A DNA stretch of 64,000 bases, from assembly GCF_014396585.1 (NCBI RefSeq), contig NZ_CP060717.1:496001-560000 (forward strand). The letters run 5' to 3'. The stretch comes from Sphingomonas rhizophila. Lineage in GTDB: Bacteria; Pseudomonadota; Alphaproteobacteria; Sphingomonadales; Sphingomonadaceae. Position numbers and translations under genes: made by a program. Under the pieces are notes generated by a model. It had not been told where the DNA came from and did no database searches. It was given only the letters and a program-made list of their open reading frames with translations. The number at the start of each line of letters is the position of its first letter. Position 1 is the first letter of the stretch. Positions 54,173 to 62,951 of this stretch are shown piece after piece.

Positions 54173-54514
54173 ATGGACTTCAAGCATTCCGCAGTGGCGA
54201 TCGTGCCGAGCGAGGACCTGGACTCGAGCGCGGCGTTCTATGCGCGGCTGGGGTTCGGGGTGACTTCGGATTATGCCGCGCACGGCTATCGCATCCTGCA
54301 CGACGCGGGCGGGGCGAGCGTTCACCTGACCCGGGTCGAGGCGGGGACGATCGATCCGGCGGTCACCGCGCACGGCATCTATTTCTATTCCGAGGAGGTC
54401 GCGGCCCTGGCGGAGGCGTTCGGATTGCGGGCGGAGGCCAAGCCGTGGGGCCTTACCGAATTCGCGGTGTCCGACCCGAGCGGGGTGCTGGTGCGGGTCG
54501 GCTGGCCAGGCTGA
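54173..54514 (+). CDS. Glyoxalase/bleomycin-resistance-type VOC protein
   Basis: The 113-residue protein shows one VOC fold: DFKHSAVAIVPSEDLDSSAA with FYARLGFGVTSDY, VHLTRVEAGTIDPAV and a C-terminal TEFAVSDPSGVLVRVGWPG. Metal-ligand positions (His near the N-terminus, Glu in the TEF segment) resemble bleomycin-binding or lactoylglutathione lyase-like members. The substrate is unknown. Confidence 0.85.
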   Translation: MDFKHSAVAIVPSEDLDSSAAFYARLGFGVTSDYAAHGYRILHDAGGASVHLTRVEAGTIDPAVTAHGIYFYSEEVAALAEAFGLRAEAKPWGLTEFAVSDPSGVLVRVGWPG

Positions 54515-54624
54515 TCCGCTGACTTGGGTTAATGTCCCGGATTGGGTCGCGCGGGATTGGGCGGCGGCGCAAGGCCGTTCGGCGAGGTAAAAGGCGCGCG
54601 TCAATTCAAGTGGGGCAACTTTCG

Positions 54625-54885
54625 ATGAACACCGCCAATCCCGAGTTCCAGCCGCGCCGTTCGGAGCGCCGGAGTGTCGAGCTTCGCGCCTTCCTGGTCC
54701 GCGGCGAGAAGCAACTCACCGACGCCTTCGTGACCGATATCAGCTATGACGGATGCCGGATCGAAACCGAGGAAAAGCTGAAGGCGGGCCAGCGGCGCGA
54801 GCTGCGCGTCGCCCGGCGCGGCATCAGCCACGTCGAGGTGCGCTGGACCGACGGCGACAAGGCCGGAGCAATGTTCGTCGGCTGA
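54625..54885 (+). CDS. PilZ domain protein
   Basis: From ATG 54625 (86 residues) the protein has the c-di-GMP-binding signature: RxxxR-like RRSERRSVELRAF near the N-terminus and DISYDGCRI (D/NxSxxG) followed by strands with HVEVRWTDGDKAGAMFVG. It is a stand-alone PilZ receptor whose output partner is not visible. The longer upstream frame is not used because the domain begins here. Confidence 0.85.
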   Translation: MNTANPEFQPRRSERRSVELRAFLVRGEKQLTDAFVTDISYDGCRIETEEKLKAGQRRELRVARRGISHVEVRWTDGDKAGAMFVG

Positions 54886-54958
54886 TACGGAACGAGTCAT
54901 CTGTTGACATGTTTGTCAGTAGAGTGAAGGCTTAGCGCCTTAGAGGAGACTCGTTTCC

Positions 54959-55342
54959 GTGTTCCGCCATGCCGTCGCCATCCACCCGTCCGACATCGAC
55001 CACATGGGTCACGTCAACAACAGCGTGTACCTGCGCTGGGTGCAGGACGCAGTGGTCGATTACTGGCAGAGCGTCGCGCCCAAGGAGGCCGTGGCACGGC
55101 ACCTGTGGGTCGCGATGAAGCATGAGATCACCTACCTGAAGCCGAGCTTCCTGCAGGACGTGGTCGTCGCCGACGTCGTCGCCGAGAAGGTGGAGGGCGC
55201 GCGGGCGTTCTTCACCACCGTCGTCAAGCGCGGCGAGGAAGTCGTCAGCGAGATCCGCAGCTGCTGGTGCTGCCTCGACGCGACCAGCCTGCGCCCGGTG
55301 CGGCTGGCGCGGGACATCGCCGCGCGGTTCGTGGGCGACTGA
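54959..55342 (+). CDS. Acyl-CoA thioesterase (4HBT hot-dog fold)
   Basis: From GTG 54959 (127 residues) the protein has the hot-dog pattern HPSDIDHMGHVNNSVYLRWV (the DxxGHVNN catalytic segment of 4-hydroxybenzoyl-CoA/YbgC-like thioesterases), then MKHEITYLKPSFLQDVVVAD and a C-terminal Cys-rich strand SCWCCLDATS. It hydrolyses an acyl-CoA; the chain is unknown. Confidence 0.88.
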   Translation: MFRHAVAIHPSDIDHMGHVNNSVYLRWVQDAVVDYWQSVAPKEAVARHLWVAMKHEITYLKPSFLQDVVVADVVAEKVEGARAFFTTVVKRGEEVVSEIRSCWCCLDATSLRPVRLARDIAARFVGD

Positions 55343-55345
55343 CGC

Positions 55346-56461
55346 TCAGGCGAACACCGATTTCGGAATGTGGGTGATGCGGCAGGCGAGGTCGGCCTCG
55401 CCCGAGGCGACGACGTAGTGATCGCCGGCGTCGGCAATGCCGGTCGTGAAGACGACGTCGCGAACGTACATCAACTCTTCCAGCGGGGCGGTGAGGGTCG
55501 GATTGGCCTCCAGCAGCGGTTCGTGCTGCGTGCGGACGACCTTCGACGGATCGTCGCGGTCGAGGATCGACCAGTAGGTGCGGTAGATGCCGACCACTTC
55601 CTTGGGTTCGACCCCGTGCCACAGCGTAAGCCAGCCGTCGTCGGTGAGGATCGGCGGGGTGCCGCCGCCGATCCGCGCGGTAGCGACGGTGGCGCTGTGC
55701 GGACGGATGCCCGGCTTGAGGTGCGGGCGCCAGTGGAAGAGGTCAGGCGAGGTGGCGAGGTTGATGGAGGGGCCCGCGCGCCATTCGCTGCCGGGCGGAT
55801 AGGCGAAATAGAGGTCGCCGAGCGGGCGGGTCTGCGCCCAATATTGCCCGCCGACCTGACCTTCGAAGACCAGCATATCCTTGTTCTGGTGATCGAGGAC
55901 GATCCCCTCGAACGTCCAGTCGAGCGCGTCGTCCGAGGTGTAGAGCGTGGTCGAGTGTCGTTCCGGGCTGACCGAGCAGCTGGTCATGACATAGCGGCCG
56001 TCGACGCGGCTGATACGCGCGTCCTCCACCCCATAGCATTGGAAGCTGCCCTGCGGCGCGATGGCGCGATCGTAGTGGACGGCGACGATGTCGAGGCCGT
56101 CGGGGGTCATTTCGACCGGGAGCAGCCAGGACAGGGAGGTCAGGGCCATCACTCTCCACCCGCTGCCGGCAATCATGAATTTGCGCGGGTCGGCGGTGTC
56201 GACGGTCTCGAGCGGCCAGCCGTCGAGGTGGTAGTGACCGTCTGCCCAGCGGATGGCGTGGACCTTGCTGTCCCGCTTGGGATTGCTGAGCGCCTCGGCG
56301 ATGCGGACCATCATCAACAGGTTGCCGTTGGCGAGGCGGGTCAGGCCGGGGTTGAACGCGCCCAGCACATAGGTCTGGCCGTGAAGGTCGGCCGCCAGCG
56401 GCGAGCGCGACAGGTCGACGTCGGCGGGCGTGAAAACGAGGCGGTCTTGCGGGAAGGTCAT
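55346..56461 (-). CDS. GH130-family-like glycosidase/phosphorylase
   Basis: The 371-residue protein has a five-bladed propeller-type sequence with ADLHGQTYVLGAFNPGLTRL, CYGVEDARISRVDGRYVMTS, GEADLACRITHIPKSVFA at the end, and GGGTPPILTDDGWLTLWHG. The GVEDARIT-like segment and repeated strands are typical of GH130 beta-1,4-mannosyl phosphorylases and their relatives. Substrate and whether it is a phosphorylase or hydrolase cannot be decided. It converges with the thioesterase gene with a 3-bp gap. Confidence 0.85.
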   Translation of the reverse strand: MTFPQDRLVFTPADVDLSRSPLAADLHGQTYVLGAFNPGLTRLANGNLLMMVRIAEALSNPKRDSKVHAIRWADGHYHLDGWPLETVDTADPRKFMIAGSGWRVMALTSLSWLLPVEMTPDGLDIVAVHYDRAIAPQGSFQCYGVEDARISRVDGRYVMTSCSVSPERHSTTLYTSDDALDWTFEGIVLDHQNKDMLVFEGQVGGQYWAQTRPLGDLYFAYPPGSEWRAGPSINLATSPDLFHWRPHLKPGIRPHSATVATARIGGGTPPILTDDGWLTLWHGVEPKEVVGIYRTYWSILDRDDPSKVVRTQHEPLLEANPTLTAPLEELMYVRDVVFTTGIADAGDHYVVASGEADLACRITHIPKSVFA

Positions 56462-56572
56462 GGGCCGATCTTACAAACTCCGCCGAGCGGTGCACGTTGC
56501 ATTCGTTGCGGAACCGCCGATCGCTAGGATAAGGCCGGTTTATAAGAAAGAACCAAATAGGCAAATTCTGGC

Positions 56573-56601
56573 TTGACATTGTCACGCTATCTGGTTAGAC
56601 G
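56573..56601 (+). promoter_or_regulatory. Sigma-70-like promoter upstream of the GTA-like cluster
   Basis: TTGACA (56573-56578) is a perfect -35 and is followed after 16-17 bases by TTAGAC/TAGACG. The flanking region is AT-rich for this genome. Transcription would run into the hairpin at 56652 and then the terminase genes. Confidence 0.45.
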
Positions 56602-56651
56602 TCAGGAACAGTCAAGAATTGCGAGTCGGCGGAGCGGGCGCCGGATCGCAA

Positions 56652-56697
56652 GGCGAAGGGCCGGGACATCTTTTCGAGGTGTCACCGGCCCTTCGCC
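56652..56697 (+). terminator. Long hairpin in the leader of the GTA-like cluster
   Basis: A 19-bp stem with one bulged A and a 7-base loop: 56652-56670 pairs with 56678-56697 (arm core GGCGAAGGGCCGG/CCGGCCCTTCGCC). GTTTC follows. It could be a weak terminator, an attenuator, or the end of a small RNA of about 90 nt started at the upstream promoter. Confidence 0.6.
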
Positions 56698-56720
56698 GTT
56701 TCAGGCGGGGATGGGATCAG

Positions 56721-57281
56721 ATGGCTCGGAAAGCGGCGGCGGATGCGCTGACGATCGATGGCGGCCGCCGGCCGCGGAGGCGCAAGGCGACGGCGGCGAG
56801 CTGGTCGCGGACCAAGGAGCGGCGGTTCCTGGAGGCGCTCGGCGAAAGCTGCAACGTCACTTATGCGGCCAGCGAGGCGGGCGTGTCGTCGACCAGCGTT
56901 TATCGTCGGCGGGCGCGCGAGGCGGCGTTTCGCGAAGCGTGGGGCCAGGCGGTGGCGATCGGTTACGCGCAGCTGGAACTGGTGCTGCTGGAACGGGCGC
57001 TGAAGGGCACTGAGAAGAGGGTCGTTCCGAAGGGCGGCGAGCCGATCGTCATGCGCGAATATAGCGACCAGCTGGGCATCGCCCTGCTGCGCCATCATCG
57101 CGACACGGCGGTCGAGGCGGACCGCGAGATCGACAATACGGAAGCGGCCGAGGCGATGGAGCGGATCCTTCATCGGCTGGGCAAGCTTCGCCAGCGCGAG
57201 GGGGATGTGGAAACCAAGTCGGCCTCGAAGCGGACCGACGCGATCGCGGCGGCGGTACGCGCGATACGGTCGCATCGATGA
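56721..57281 (+). CDS. Terminase small-subunit-like DNA-binding protein
   Basis: From ATG 56721 (186 residues) the protein begins ARKAAADALTIDGGRRPRRR, then a helix-turn-helix-like segment WSRTKERRFLEALGESCNVT, YAASEAGVSSTSVYRRRARE, and a helical C-terminus with REYSDQLGIALLRHHRDTAV. The HTH with 'SSTSVYRRR' and its overlap (ATGA) with the large terminase resemble the gp1-like protein at the start of alphaproteobacterial GTA clusters. It probably recognises DNA for packaging. Confidence 0.75.
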   Translation: MARKAAADALTIDGGRRPRRRKATAASWSRTKERRFLEALGESCNVTYAASEAGVSSTSVYRRRAREAAFREAWGQAVAIGYAQLELVLLERALKGTEKRVVPKGGEPIVMREYSDQLGIALLRHHRDTAVEADREIDNTEAAEAMERILHRLGKLRQREGDVETKSASKRTDAIAAAVRAIRSHR

Positions 57282-58620
57282 TCGTTGATATTCCGCTGCA
57301 CCAAGTTCTGCGGTTCGCGAGCCTGGGTGAGCGGGCGGCGCGGCGCGAGCTGAGCAGCCTGACCCCGCGCGTCATCCTGGACATCGATGCGATGTTCGAG
57401 ACGTGGGCGCAGCGCGGGCAGATTTCGCCGGGCGACGCGGGCTGGCAATGCTGGCTGATGATGGCCGGGCGCGGGTTCGGCAAGACCCGGGCAGGGGCGG
57501 AGTGGATCCACAAGCTGGCGATGTCGGGGCCGAAGCGGCGCATCGCCCTGGTCGGGGCGACGATCGACGAGGCGCGGTCGGTGATGGTCGAGGGGCAGAG
57601 CGGGCTGCTGTCGGTCGCGGCGCGGCACGGATCGCGGGTGATCTGGGAGCCGAGCAAGCGGCAGTTGCGCTGGTCTAACGGCAGCGTCGCCGAGCTTTAC
57701 TCAGGGGAAAGCCCGGACGGGTTGCGCGGGCCGCAGTTTCATTTTGCGTGGTGCGACGAGCTTGCCAAGTGGGGCGAGGCCGAGGAAGCGTGGGCGAACC
57801 TGGACATGGGCATGCGGCTGGGCGACCGGCCGCGCGTGCTGGTGACGACGACTCCGCGGTCGATGCCGCTGCTGGAGCAGATCCGCGCGCGGCCGTGGAC
57901 GGTCGAGACCGGTGGGCGCACCGACCAGAATATCAGCCTGCCCGACCGCTTCATCGACGTGATGATGGCTTCTTATGCCGGGTCGCGGCGCGGGCGGCAG
58001 GAATTGAACGGCGAGCTGATGACCGAGGCCGAAGGATCGCTGTTCCCGCGTGATTTGATCGAACGGGCGCGGATTGGCTCGGCGCCGGAGGCGTTCGACA
58101 AGGTGGTGGTCGGGGTCGATCCGCCGGCGGGGCCTTCGACAAGCTCAGGACAGGCGCGGGGCGGCGATGCGTGCGGCATCGTGGTAGCGGGGCGATCGGC
58201 GGGGAAAAGCTATGTGCTGGCCGATTGCAGCGTTCGTGGCCTGTCGCCGGAAGGCTGGGCGCGGGCGGTCGCGGCGGCGGCGCGGGAATGGAACGCCTGC
58301 CTGGTGGTGGCCGAGGCCAACCAGGGCGGGGCGATGGTCGAAAGCGTCCTGAAGGCGGCAGACGCGGGATTGCCGGTGCGGCTGGTCCACGCCTCGCGCG
58401 GGAAAGCTGCTCGGGCGGAGCCGGTCGCGACCCGGGTGGCGGTCGGCAAGGTGTGGTTCGCGGGGTGTTTCCGGAGCTGGAGGCGGAATTGAGCGGGCTC
58501 AGCGCGGGCGGCGGATACGACGGGCCGGGTCGGTCGCCGGATCGAGCGGATGCCTGCGTGTGGGCATTGACGGAATTGGGCGAGACGAGGAGCGGGGTGC
58601 CTAGGGTGCGGATGGCGTAG
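57278..58620 (+). CDS. Phage/GTA large terminase subunit (frameshifted near 58463)
   Basis: The frame from ATG 57278 contains Walker A LMMAGRGFGKTRAGAEWIHK, Walker B FAWCDELAKW and motif III LVTTTPR (ATPase), then the nuclease part (VVGVDPPAG, ADCSVRG, VVAEANQGG). It stops at 58492, but another frame continues FPELEAELSGLSAGGGYDGP and DRADACVWALTELGETRSGV to the TAG at 58618. One missing G in 58462-58465 explains this. Residues PSTSSGQAR at 58133-58154 are a translated dispersed repeat absent from relatives. The DNA-packaging motor is otherwise well conserved. Confidence 0.88.
58133..58154. repeat. Dispersed short repeat inserted within the terminase gene
   Basis: CCTTCGACAAGCTCAGGACAG is a short sequence scattered through many alphaproteobacterial and other GC-rich genomes, often read as 'STSSGQ' or 'LSLSK' peptides. 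Here it adds about seven residues in frame between the nuclease motif VGVDPPAG and GGDACGI of the terminase. Confidence 0.6.
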
Positions 58621-59281
58621 GCGGAGTGAAATGCGGGCACCGGCGATAGGCTGAGATGCCGAGGGAATCGTCGAGAATGTTCGGGACGGTCACCTTCCTC
58701 ACGCCCCAGCGACCCGTAGCGACGGTGAAGATCAGGCAGTCGCGGCCGGGATATCGATACACATCAAGTTGCTCGTAGAGTTGTTCGTCGATGTGCACCA
58801 AGAATTTCCGAGTTTCAGGGCTGAACTGAGCGCGGGCCGACGGACCGAAGCGGCCGCGACCTCTCATGGACATAACAGTCGCCAGCGTGGACTCCAAAGT
58901 GGACGGAAAATTGAAGAAGGCGGCGTGAACTGCGACCTGGCGGCTAAAGTAGGGGCCGATGAAGGGTGCCATTATGAGCATGCCCATGGAGACGAAAAAG
59001 CGCCGAAAGTGGGACGGATCAGAAGTGTTTCCGGCAAACTTCCAAGCCATCCAGTAGAACGGTGCGGCCACGATGACGGAGCTGCCAAGCGTGACGAGGA
59101 AGGGTAGGCGCGTAATCAGCGTGCTGCGATCAAAGAACCCGTCGAAAAGCAGCAGGAAGAATGTCGCCACGACGAGTATTTTTTCTCGCCGGTTCCAGGG
59201 TGATTTGGGCTTGCTGGCGGATTCGTCATTCTTTTTCACGAACGCTTGCTGCCCGGCGGCGCCCAGCCGCGTCAACGGCAC
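58601..59281 (-). CDS. Hypothetical membrane protein inside the GTA-like cluster
   Basis: A 226-residue protein with a Lys/Ser-rich N-terminus, two membrane segments (about residues 36-55 and 60-77: ILVVATFFLLLFDG, FLVTLGSSVIVAAPFYWMAW), a third hydrophobic stretch near 95-110 and a soluble C-terminus ending in HFTPPTPSAP. I recognise no family. It overlaps the restored end of the terminase by 20 bp on the opposite strand and has lower G+C and different codon use from the terminase. It is divergent from the HEPN-like gene by 41 bp. Confidence 0.65.
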   Translation of the reverse strand: MPLTRLGAAGQQAFVKKNDESASKPKSPWNRREKILVVATFFLLLFDGFFDRSTLITRLPFLVTLGSSVIVAAPFYWMAWKFAGNTSDPSHFRRFFVSMGMLIMAPFIGPYFSRQVAVHAAFFNFPSTLESTLATVMSMRGRGRFGPSARAQFSPETRKFLVHIDEQLYEQLDVYRYPGRDCLIFTVATGRWGVRKVTVPNILDDSLGISAYRRCPHFTPPTPSAP

Positions 59282-59322
59282 GGATTAAGGGAAAATTGAA
59301 TTCGCAAAGTTAGTTCGGCGGA

Positions 59323-59769
59323 GTGACTGCCGAGAACCAGAAGTTCTACCCAGGCGATGACGCCACTGCCGAGGAAGTCTTGGCGCTTGCGCGAGTCTAT
59401 CATCTGGCAGCCGAGACCCTGCGATCAAATGCCAAGGGCGGCGGTCGACTCTCGTTCGCGCCATTCCGGTTCGTCACGATCCACGCGGTCGAGCTGTACT
59501 TGAATGCCTACCTGATGAAGTCGGGGCTGACGGTGACGTACGTTCGGGGCCTGCAACATAATTTGAATGAACGGACCCGCAAAGCGTTGAGCGCTGGTCT
59601 CGTCCTCAAAGGCAAGACGATCGAGCATCTGGCGAAGATGACGAAGAGCCGGGAATATCTGTTCGCACGGTATGAGCCTGACGCGTTCGATGGCGCTTCA
59701 GAAATCACTCAGTTGCAGTCGACTTTGAATAACGTCGCGAAGAAGGTCGAAGCCGAATTCAAAACGTAA
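59323..59769 (+). CDS. HEPN-like helical protein inside the GTA-like cluster
   Basis: From GTG 59323 (148 residues), all-helical: ATAEEVLALARVYHLAAETL, FVTIHAVELYLNAYLMKSGL, VRGLQHNLNERTRKALSAGL and KSREYLFARYEPDA. The pattern of HAxELYLKAYL followed by RGLQHNL resembles small HEPN-type proteins; the RNase motif Rx4-6H is not clearly present (R-GLQ-H is too short). G+C is low (48-55% in 60-base samples). With the divergent membrane gene it may be a foreign two-gene module. Confidence 0.6.
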   Translation: MTAENQKFYPGDDATAEEVLALARVYHLAAETLRSNAKGGGRLSFAPFRFVTIHAVELYLNAYLMKSGLTVTYVRGLQHNLNERTRKALSAGLVLKGKTIEHLAKMTKSREYLFARYEPDAFDGASEITQLQSTLNNVAKKVEAEFKT

Positions 59770-59916
59770 GCATCGCCGCGGAGTGAATCCGCGGCGTCGG
59801 TCCTGTCGCGCTTGGGCGCGCAGGCCAGCCGGCTTTCGCGCTCTCTTCGACATAAGGCCGGGGTCGCGGTCGCGACCGCAGTCTTATGCTCGGGCGCTCA
59901 AGACTAGGAGTACAAC

Positions 59917-60838
59917 ATGTTCAATTGGTTCGGGCGCAAGAGTGCGCCGGCGGCCCGCTTTGCCGTGCCTTGGTTGCAGGGGCGGGAGACGGGGTTTGCG
60001 GCGGGGTATGAAGCGCAGCTGGACGAGGTCTATCGGCGCAATCCGGTGGGGCTTCGCGCGGTTCGGCTGGTGGCGGATGCGGTGTCGGGGCTGGCGATTG
60101 TCGGGGACGAGCGCGGGCTGGTGAAGCCATCCCTGCTGGAGCGGGTGACGGCGGGAGTGCTGCAGCACGGCAATGCCTATGTGCAGCTGATTACCGACGG
60201 CCGCGACGCGCCGGCGGAGCTTCATGCGCTTCGGCCCGAGCGGGTCAGCGTGGTGCCGGGCGCGGACGGGTGGCCGGCGGCCTATGCTTATCGGGCCGGG
60301 ACGCAGGAGACGCGGCTGGCGCGGACCGATCCGCTGGGGCGGCGGCAGGTGGCGCACCTGCGCTCGCTCGATCCGGCGGACGATCATTATGGGCTGGGCT
60401 GCCTGGACGCGGCGATCGCGGCGGCCAGCGTGCACAATGGCGCCAGCCGTTGGAACAAGGCACTGCTCGACAATGCGGCGCGGCCGAGCGGTGCGCTGGT
60501 GTATGAGAATGACGAGGGCGCCAACCTGTCGAACGAGCAGTTCGACCGGCTGAAGGCGGAATTGGCCGAGCAATTCGCGGGGAGCGCCAACGCCGGGCGG
60601 CCGCTGATCCTGGACGGCGGGCTGAAATGGCAGGCGCTGAGCCTGTCGCCGGCGGAGCTGGACTTCGCGGCGCAAGGCGCGCGTTGCCAGTGTCGTTGTC
60701 GGTGGCAAGCAGGTGATCGGCGGTCGGACAGCGTCGATCGACGCGCCGTCGGCGGGAAGCGTGGTCGACGCGGAGGCGCGAGCGTGCATCGGCCTGATCC
60801 TCGGGGCGCTACGCGGCCACGGCCTCATCGAAACATAA
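59917..60838 (+). pseudogene. Truncated phage/GTA portal gene joined to the 3' end of a DUF2793 gene
   Basis: From ATG 59917 about 252 residues match an HK97/GTA portal protein (FNWFGRKSAPAARFAVPWLQ, YEAQLDEVYRRNPVGLRAVR, VLQHGNAYVQLI, NSDRPADDHYGLG-like, LILDGGLKWQALSLSPAELD). After about 60680 the similarity ends. In another frame, 60683-60838 reads ASVVVGGKQVIGGRTASIDA, ending SVVDAEARACIGLILGALRG and HGLIET, which is the C-terminus of DUF2793 proteins from the tail end of such clusters. The portal frame itself runs on as nonsense to 60969. A large deletion is inferred. Confidence 0.75.
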
Positions 60839-60921
60839 TTTTTCTGTTCTGTGACAGGCTTTTGATCACCCCGGGCCCGGCTTTTGCGGCTTTTGGGCAA
60901 CAGAGGGTGGAATTCCCCCGC

Positions 60922-60948
60922 TTGCGCAGCAACCGGCGCTCTCATAAT
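60922..60948 (+). promoter_or_regulatory. Probable promoter of the OmpA-family gene
   Basis: TTGCGC (60922-60927) and CATAAT (60943-60948) with a 15-base gap, 47 bases before ATG 60995. The spacing is short, so this is tentative; the -10-like element is good. Confidence 0.4.
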
Positions 60949-60994
60949 GTGTTCGGGCAGTTCTACTGAAGAATGCATGTGAAAGGGGATTTCT

Positions 60995-62169
60995 ATGCGC
61001 AAGCTAGCCATTGCGATGGCGCTCGCTTCGACCGCGTTGGCGACCCCGGCTGTCGCTCGCGACAAGTCGGTTTATGTCGGCATCGAGGGCGGCGCGATGC
61101 TCGTCCAAGACATTAATATGGACTTCACCGACGAAGACGGCGTGACCACCGAAGGTGGCGTGATGGTCGATCATCGGACCGGCGTCGACGCCGATCTGAT
61201 CGCCGGTTACGATTTCGGCATGTTCCGTCTGGAAGGCGAACTTGGTTACAAGCGTTCGCGTATCAAGGACATCACGCTGGCCCCGACGGTAAGCTCGGTC
61301 GACCCGACCGAGTTCCCGTATGAGGCGAAGGGTAGCGCTCGCGTTTACTCGGCGATGGCCAACCTGCTCCTCGATTTCGGTGACGAGAACGACTGGAGCG
61401 GCTTCATCGGCGTTGGTGGCGGTCTCGCCAGTGTCAAGTACAAGGCATCGCTCGACTTCACGGCGGTCGATCCTGACTATGACTATTACGCCGACTATTA
61501 CGACACGACCTTCAGCGACACGGACAGCGGCTTCGCTTACCAGCTGATCGCCGGCATGCGTAAGGCGATCACGCCGAACCTCGACCTCGGCATCAAGTAT
61601 CGTTACTTCTCGACCCGTGACTTGTCGTTCGAAGACAACACGTTGTCGGGCAAGTTCCGGTCGCACTCCCTGCTCGCCAGCCTGGTGTACAACTTCGCGG
61701 CCCCGCCGCCCCCGCCGCCGCCCCCGCCGCCCCGCCGCCCCCGGCTCCGCCGGCCACGCAGACCTGCCCGGATGGGTCGGTCATCCTGGCCACGGAAACC
61801 TGCCCGGCGCCGGCTCCGGTCGCGGTTGGTCCGTTCATCGTGTTCTTCGACTGGGACAAGGACGACATCACGCCTGAAGCGGCGGCGATCCTTGACAACG
61901 CAGCGGCTGCCTACGCGCAGACCGGTTCGGCCCAGGTCATGCTCGCCGGTCACGCCGACCGTTCGGGTAGCGACGAATACAACGTCGGCCTGTCGCAGCG
62001 TCGTGCCAACAACGTCCGTGCCTACCTGGCCGGTCGCGGTGTTGCCGATGGAGCGATGACCACTTCGGCGTTCGGTGAGAGCAAGCCTCTCGTCGCCACC
62101 GAAGACGGTGTTCGCGAGCCGCAGAACCGTCGCGTGGAAATCACCTTCGGCCCGGGTTCGGGTCAGTAA
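60995..62169 (+). CDS. OmpA-family outer membrane protein (frameshifted near 61731)
   Basis: The first frame gives a signal peptide (RKLAIAMALASTALATPAVA) and an eight-stranded barrel (YVGIEGGAMLVQDINMDFTD, AGYDFGMFRLEGELGYKRSR, FIGVGGGLASVKYKASLDF, DLGIKYRYFSTRDLSFEDN), then a Pro-rich hinge. The peptidoglycan-binding domain (VFFDWDKDDITPEAAAILDN, HADRSGSDEYNVGLSQRRAN, EPQNRRVEITFGPG) is in another frame. The hinge repeat CCCCCGCCG has one unit with only four Cs (61730-61733); adding a C rejoins the frames. An abundant structural protein is unlikely to be truncated, so this is probably an error. A terminator follows. Confidence 0.92.
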
Positions 62170-62217
62170 GGTGCATCGGGCGGTGCCAAGCGCCGCCTGA
62201 TCGTCCAACGACAAGGA

Positions 62218-62255
62218 CGGCCCGGGAGGAAACTTCCGGGCCGTTTCTTTTTGTC
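62218..62255 (+). terminator. Intrinsic terminator after the OmpA-family gene
   Basis: ACGGCCCGG-gaggaaactt-CCGGGCCGT followed by TTCTTTTT. A clear stem-loop with U-tract about 50 bases past the stop. Confidence 0.85.
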
Positions 62256-62321
62256 CGCGGCGGACGATTGGCTTGAACCCGATGCGATGGGTGCGCGTTC
62301 GACTGGGCGGAGGTCCCAATC

Positions 62322-62945
62322 ATGATCCGAATATCAAAGCATTCCCTGGCGCTGTTGGCCGGTGCGGCGGCTCTGCTGGGCGCTTGCCAGCGCGAAGCGA
62401 ACTCCGATGTCGATACCAACGTCAAAGAGACGACCGCCGTCGCGAACGACGCCGACGCGGATGGCCTGCCGACCACGCAATCGGCGAGCGTTCCCGTGAT
62501 GGCCGGCGACGGCTCGCCGAAGGGGAATTTGACGGTGACCGAGGACGCCGGGGGAATTGTGGTAGCGCTGGCCGCGACGGGACTGCCCGAAGGCGTGCAT
62601 GGCGTTCACCTGCACACGACCGGCCTTTGCGAAGGTCCGAAGTTCGAAAGCGCCGGAGGCCACTGGAATCCGTCCAGCAAGAAGCACGGCCGCGACAATC
62701 CGGCCGGAGCGCACTTGGGCGACCTCGACAATCTGACCGTGGGCGCCGACGGCTCGGCGACGCTTCGCTTCACGGTGAACGGAGCCACGCTGGCGGCGGG
62801 AACGACCTCACTGGCCGACGCCGACGGGACCGCGTTCGTGATCCACGCCAAGGCCGACGATTACAAGACCGATCCAAGCGGCGACAGCGGTGACCGGATC
62901 GCGTGCGCGGTCATTGCGCCGGCCCAGGCACCGAAGAGCGCCTAG
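62322..62945 (+). CDS. sodC: Cu/Zn superoxide dismutase (SodC), lipoprotein form
   Basis: The 207-residue protein has a lipoprotein signal (lipobox LLGAC, Cys about residue 22), an acidic Thr/Asn-rich linker, then the SodC fold. It carries the metal-ligand histidines GVHGVHLHTTGLCEG, FESAGGHWNP, HGRDNPAGAHLGDLDNL and VIHAKADDYKTDPSGDSGDR, with the disulfide pair Cys in GLCEG and ACAVI. It dismutates superoxide in the periplasm. GGAGG precedes the ATG. Confidence 0.95.
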   Translation: MIRISKHSLALLAGAAALLGACQREANSDVDTNVKETTAVANDADADGLPTTQSASVPVMAGDGSPKGNLTVTEDAGGIVVALAATGLPEGVHGVHLHTTGLCEGPKFESAGGHWNPSSKKHGRDNPAGAHLGDLDNLTVGADGSATLRFTVNGATLAAGTTSLADADGTAFVIHAKADDYKTDPSGDSGDRIACAVIAPAQAPKSA

Positions 62946-62951
62946 CCCGGC

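Noticed and set aside
55370..56527. A 385-residue plus-strand frame opposite the GH130-like gene
   Set aside because: No motif, typical antisense composition, and the minus-strand gene is well supported.
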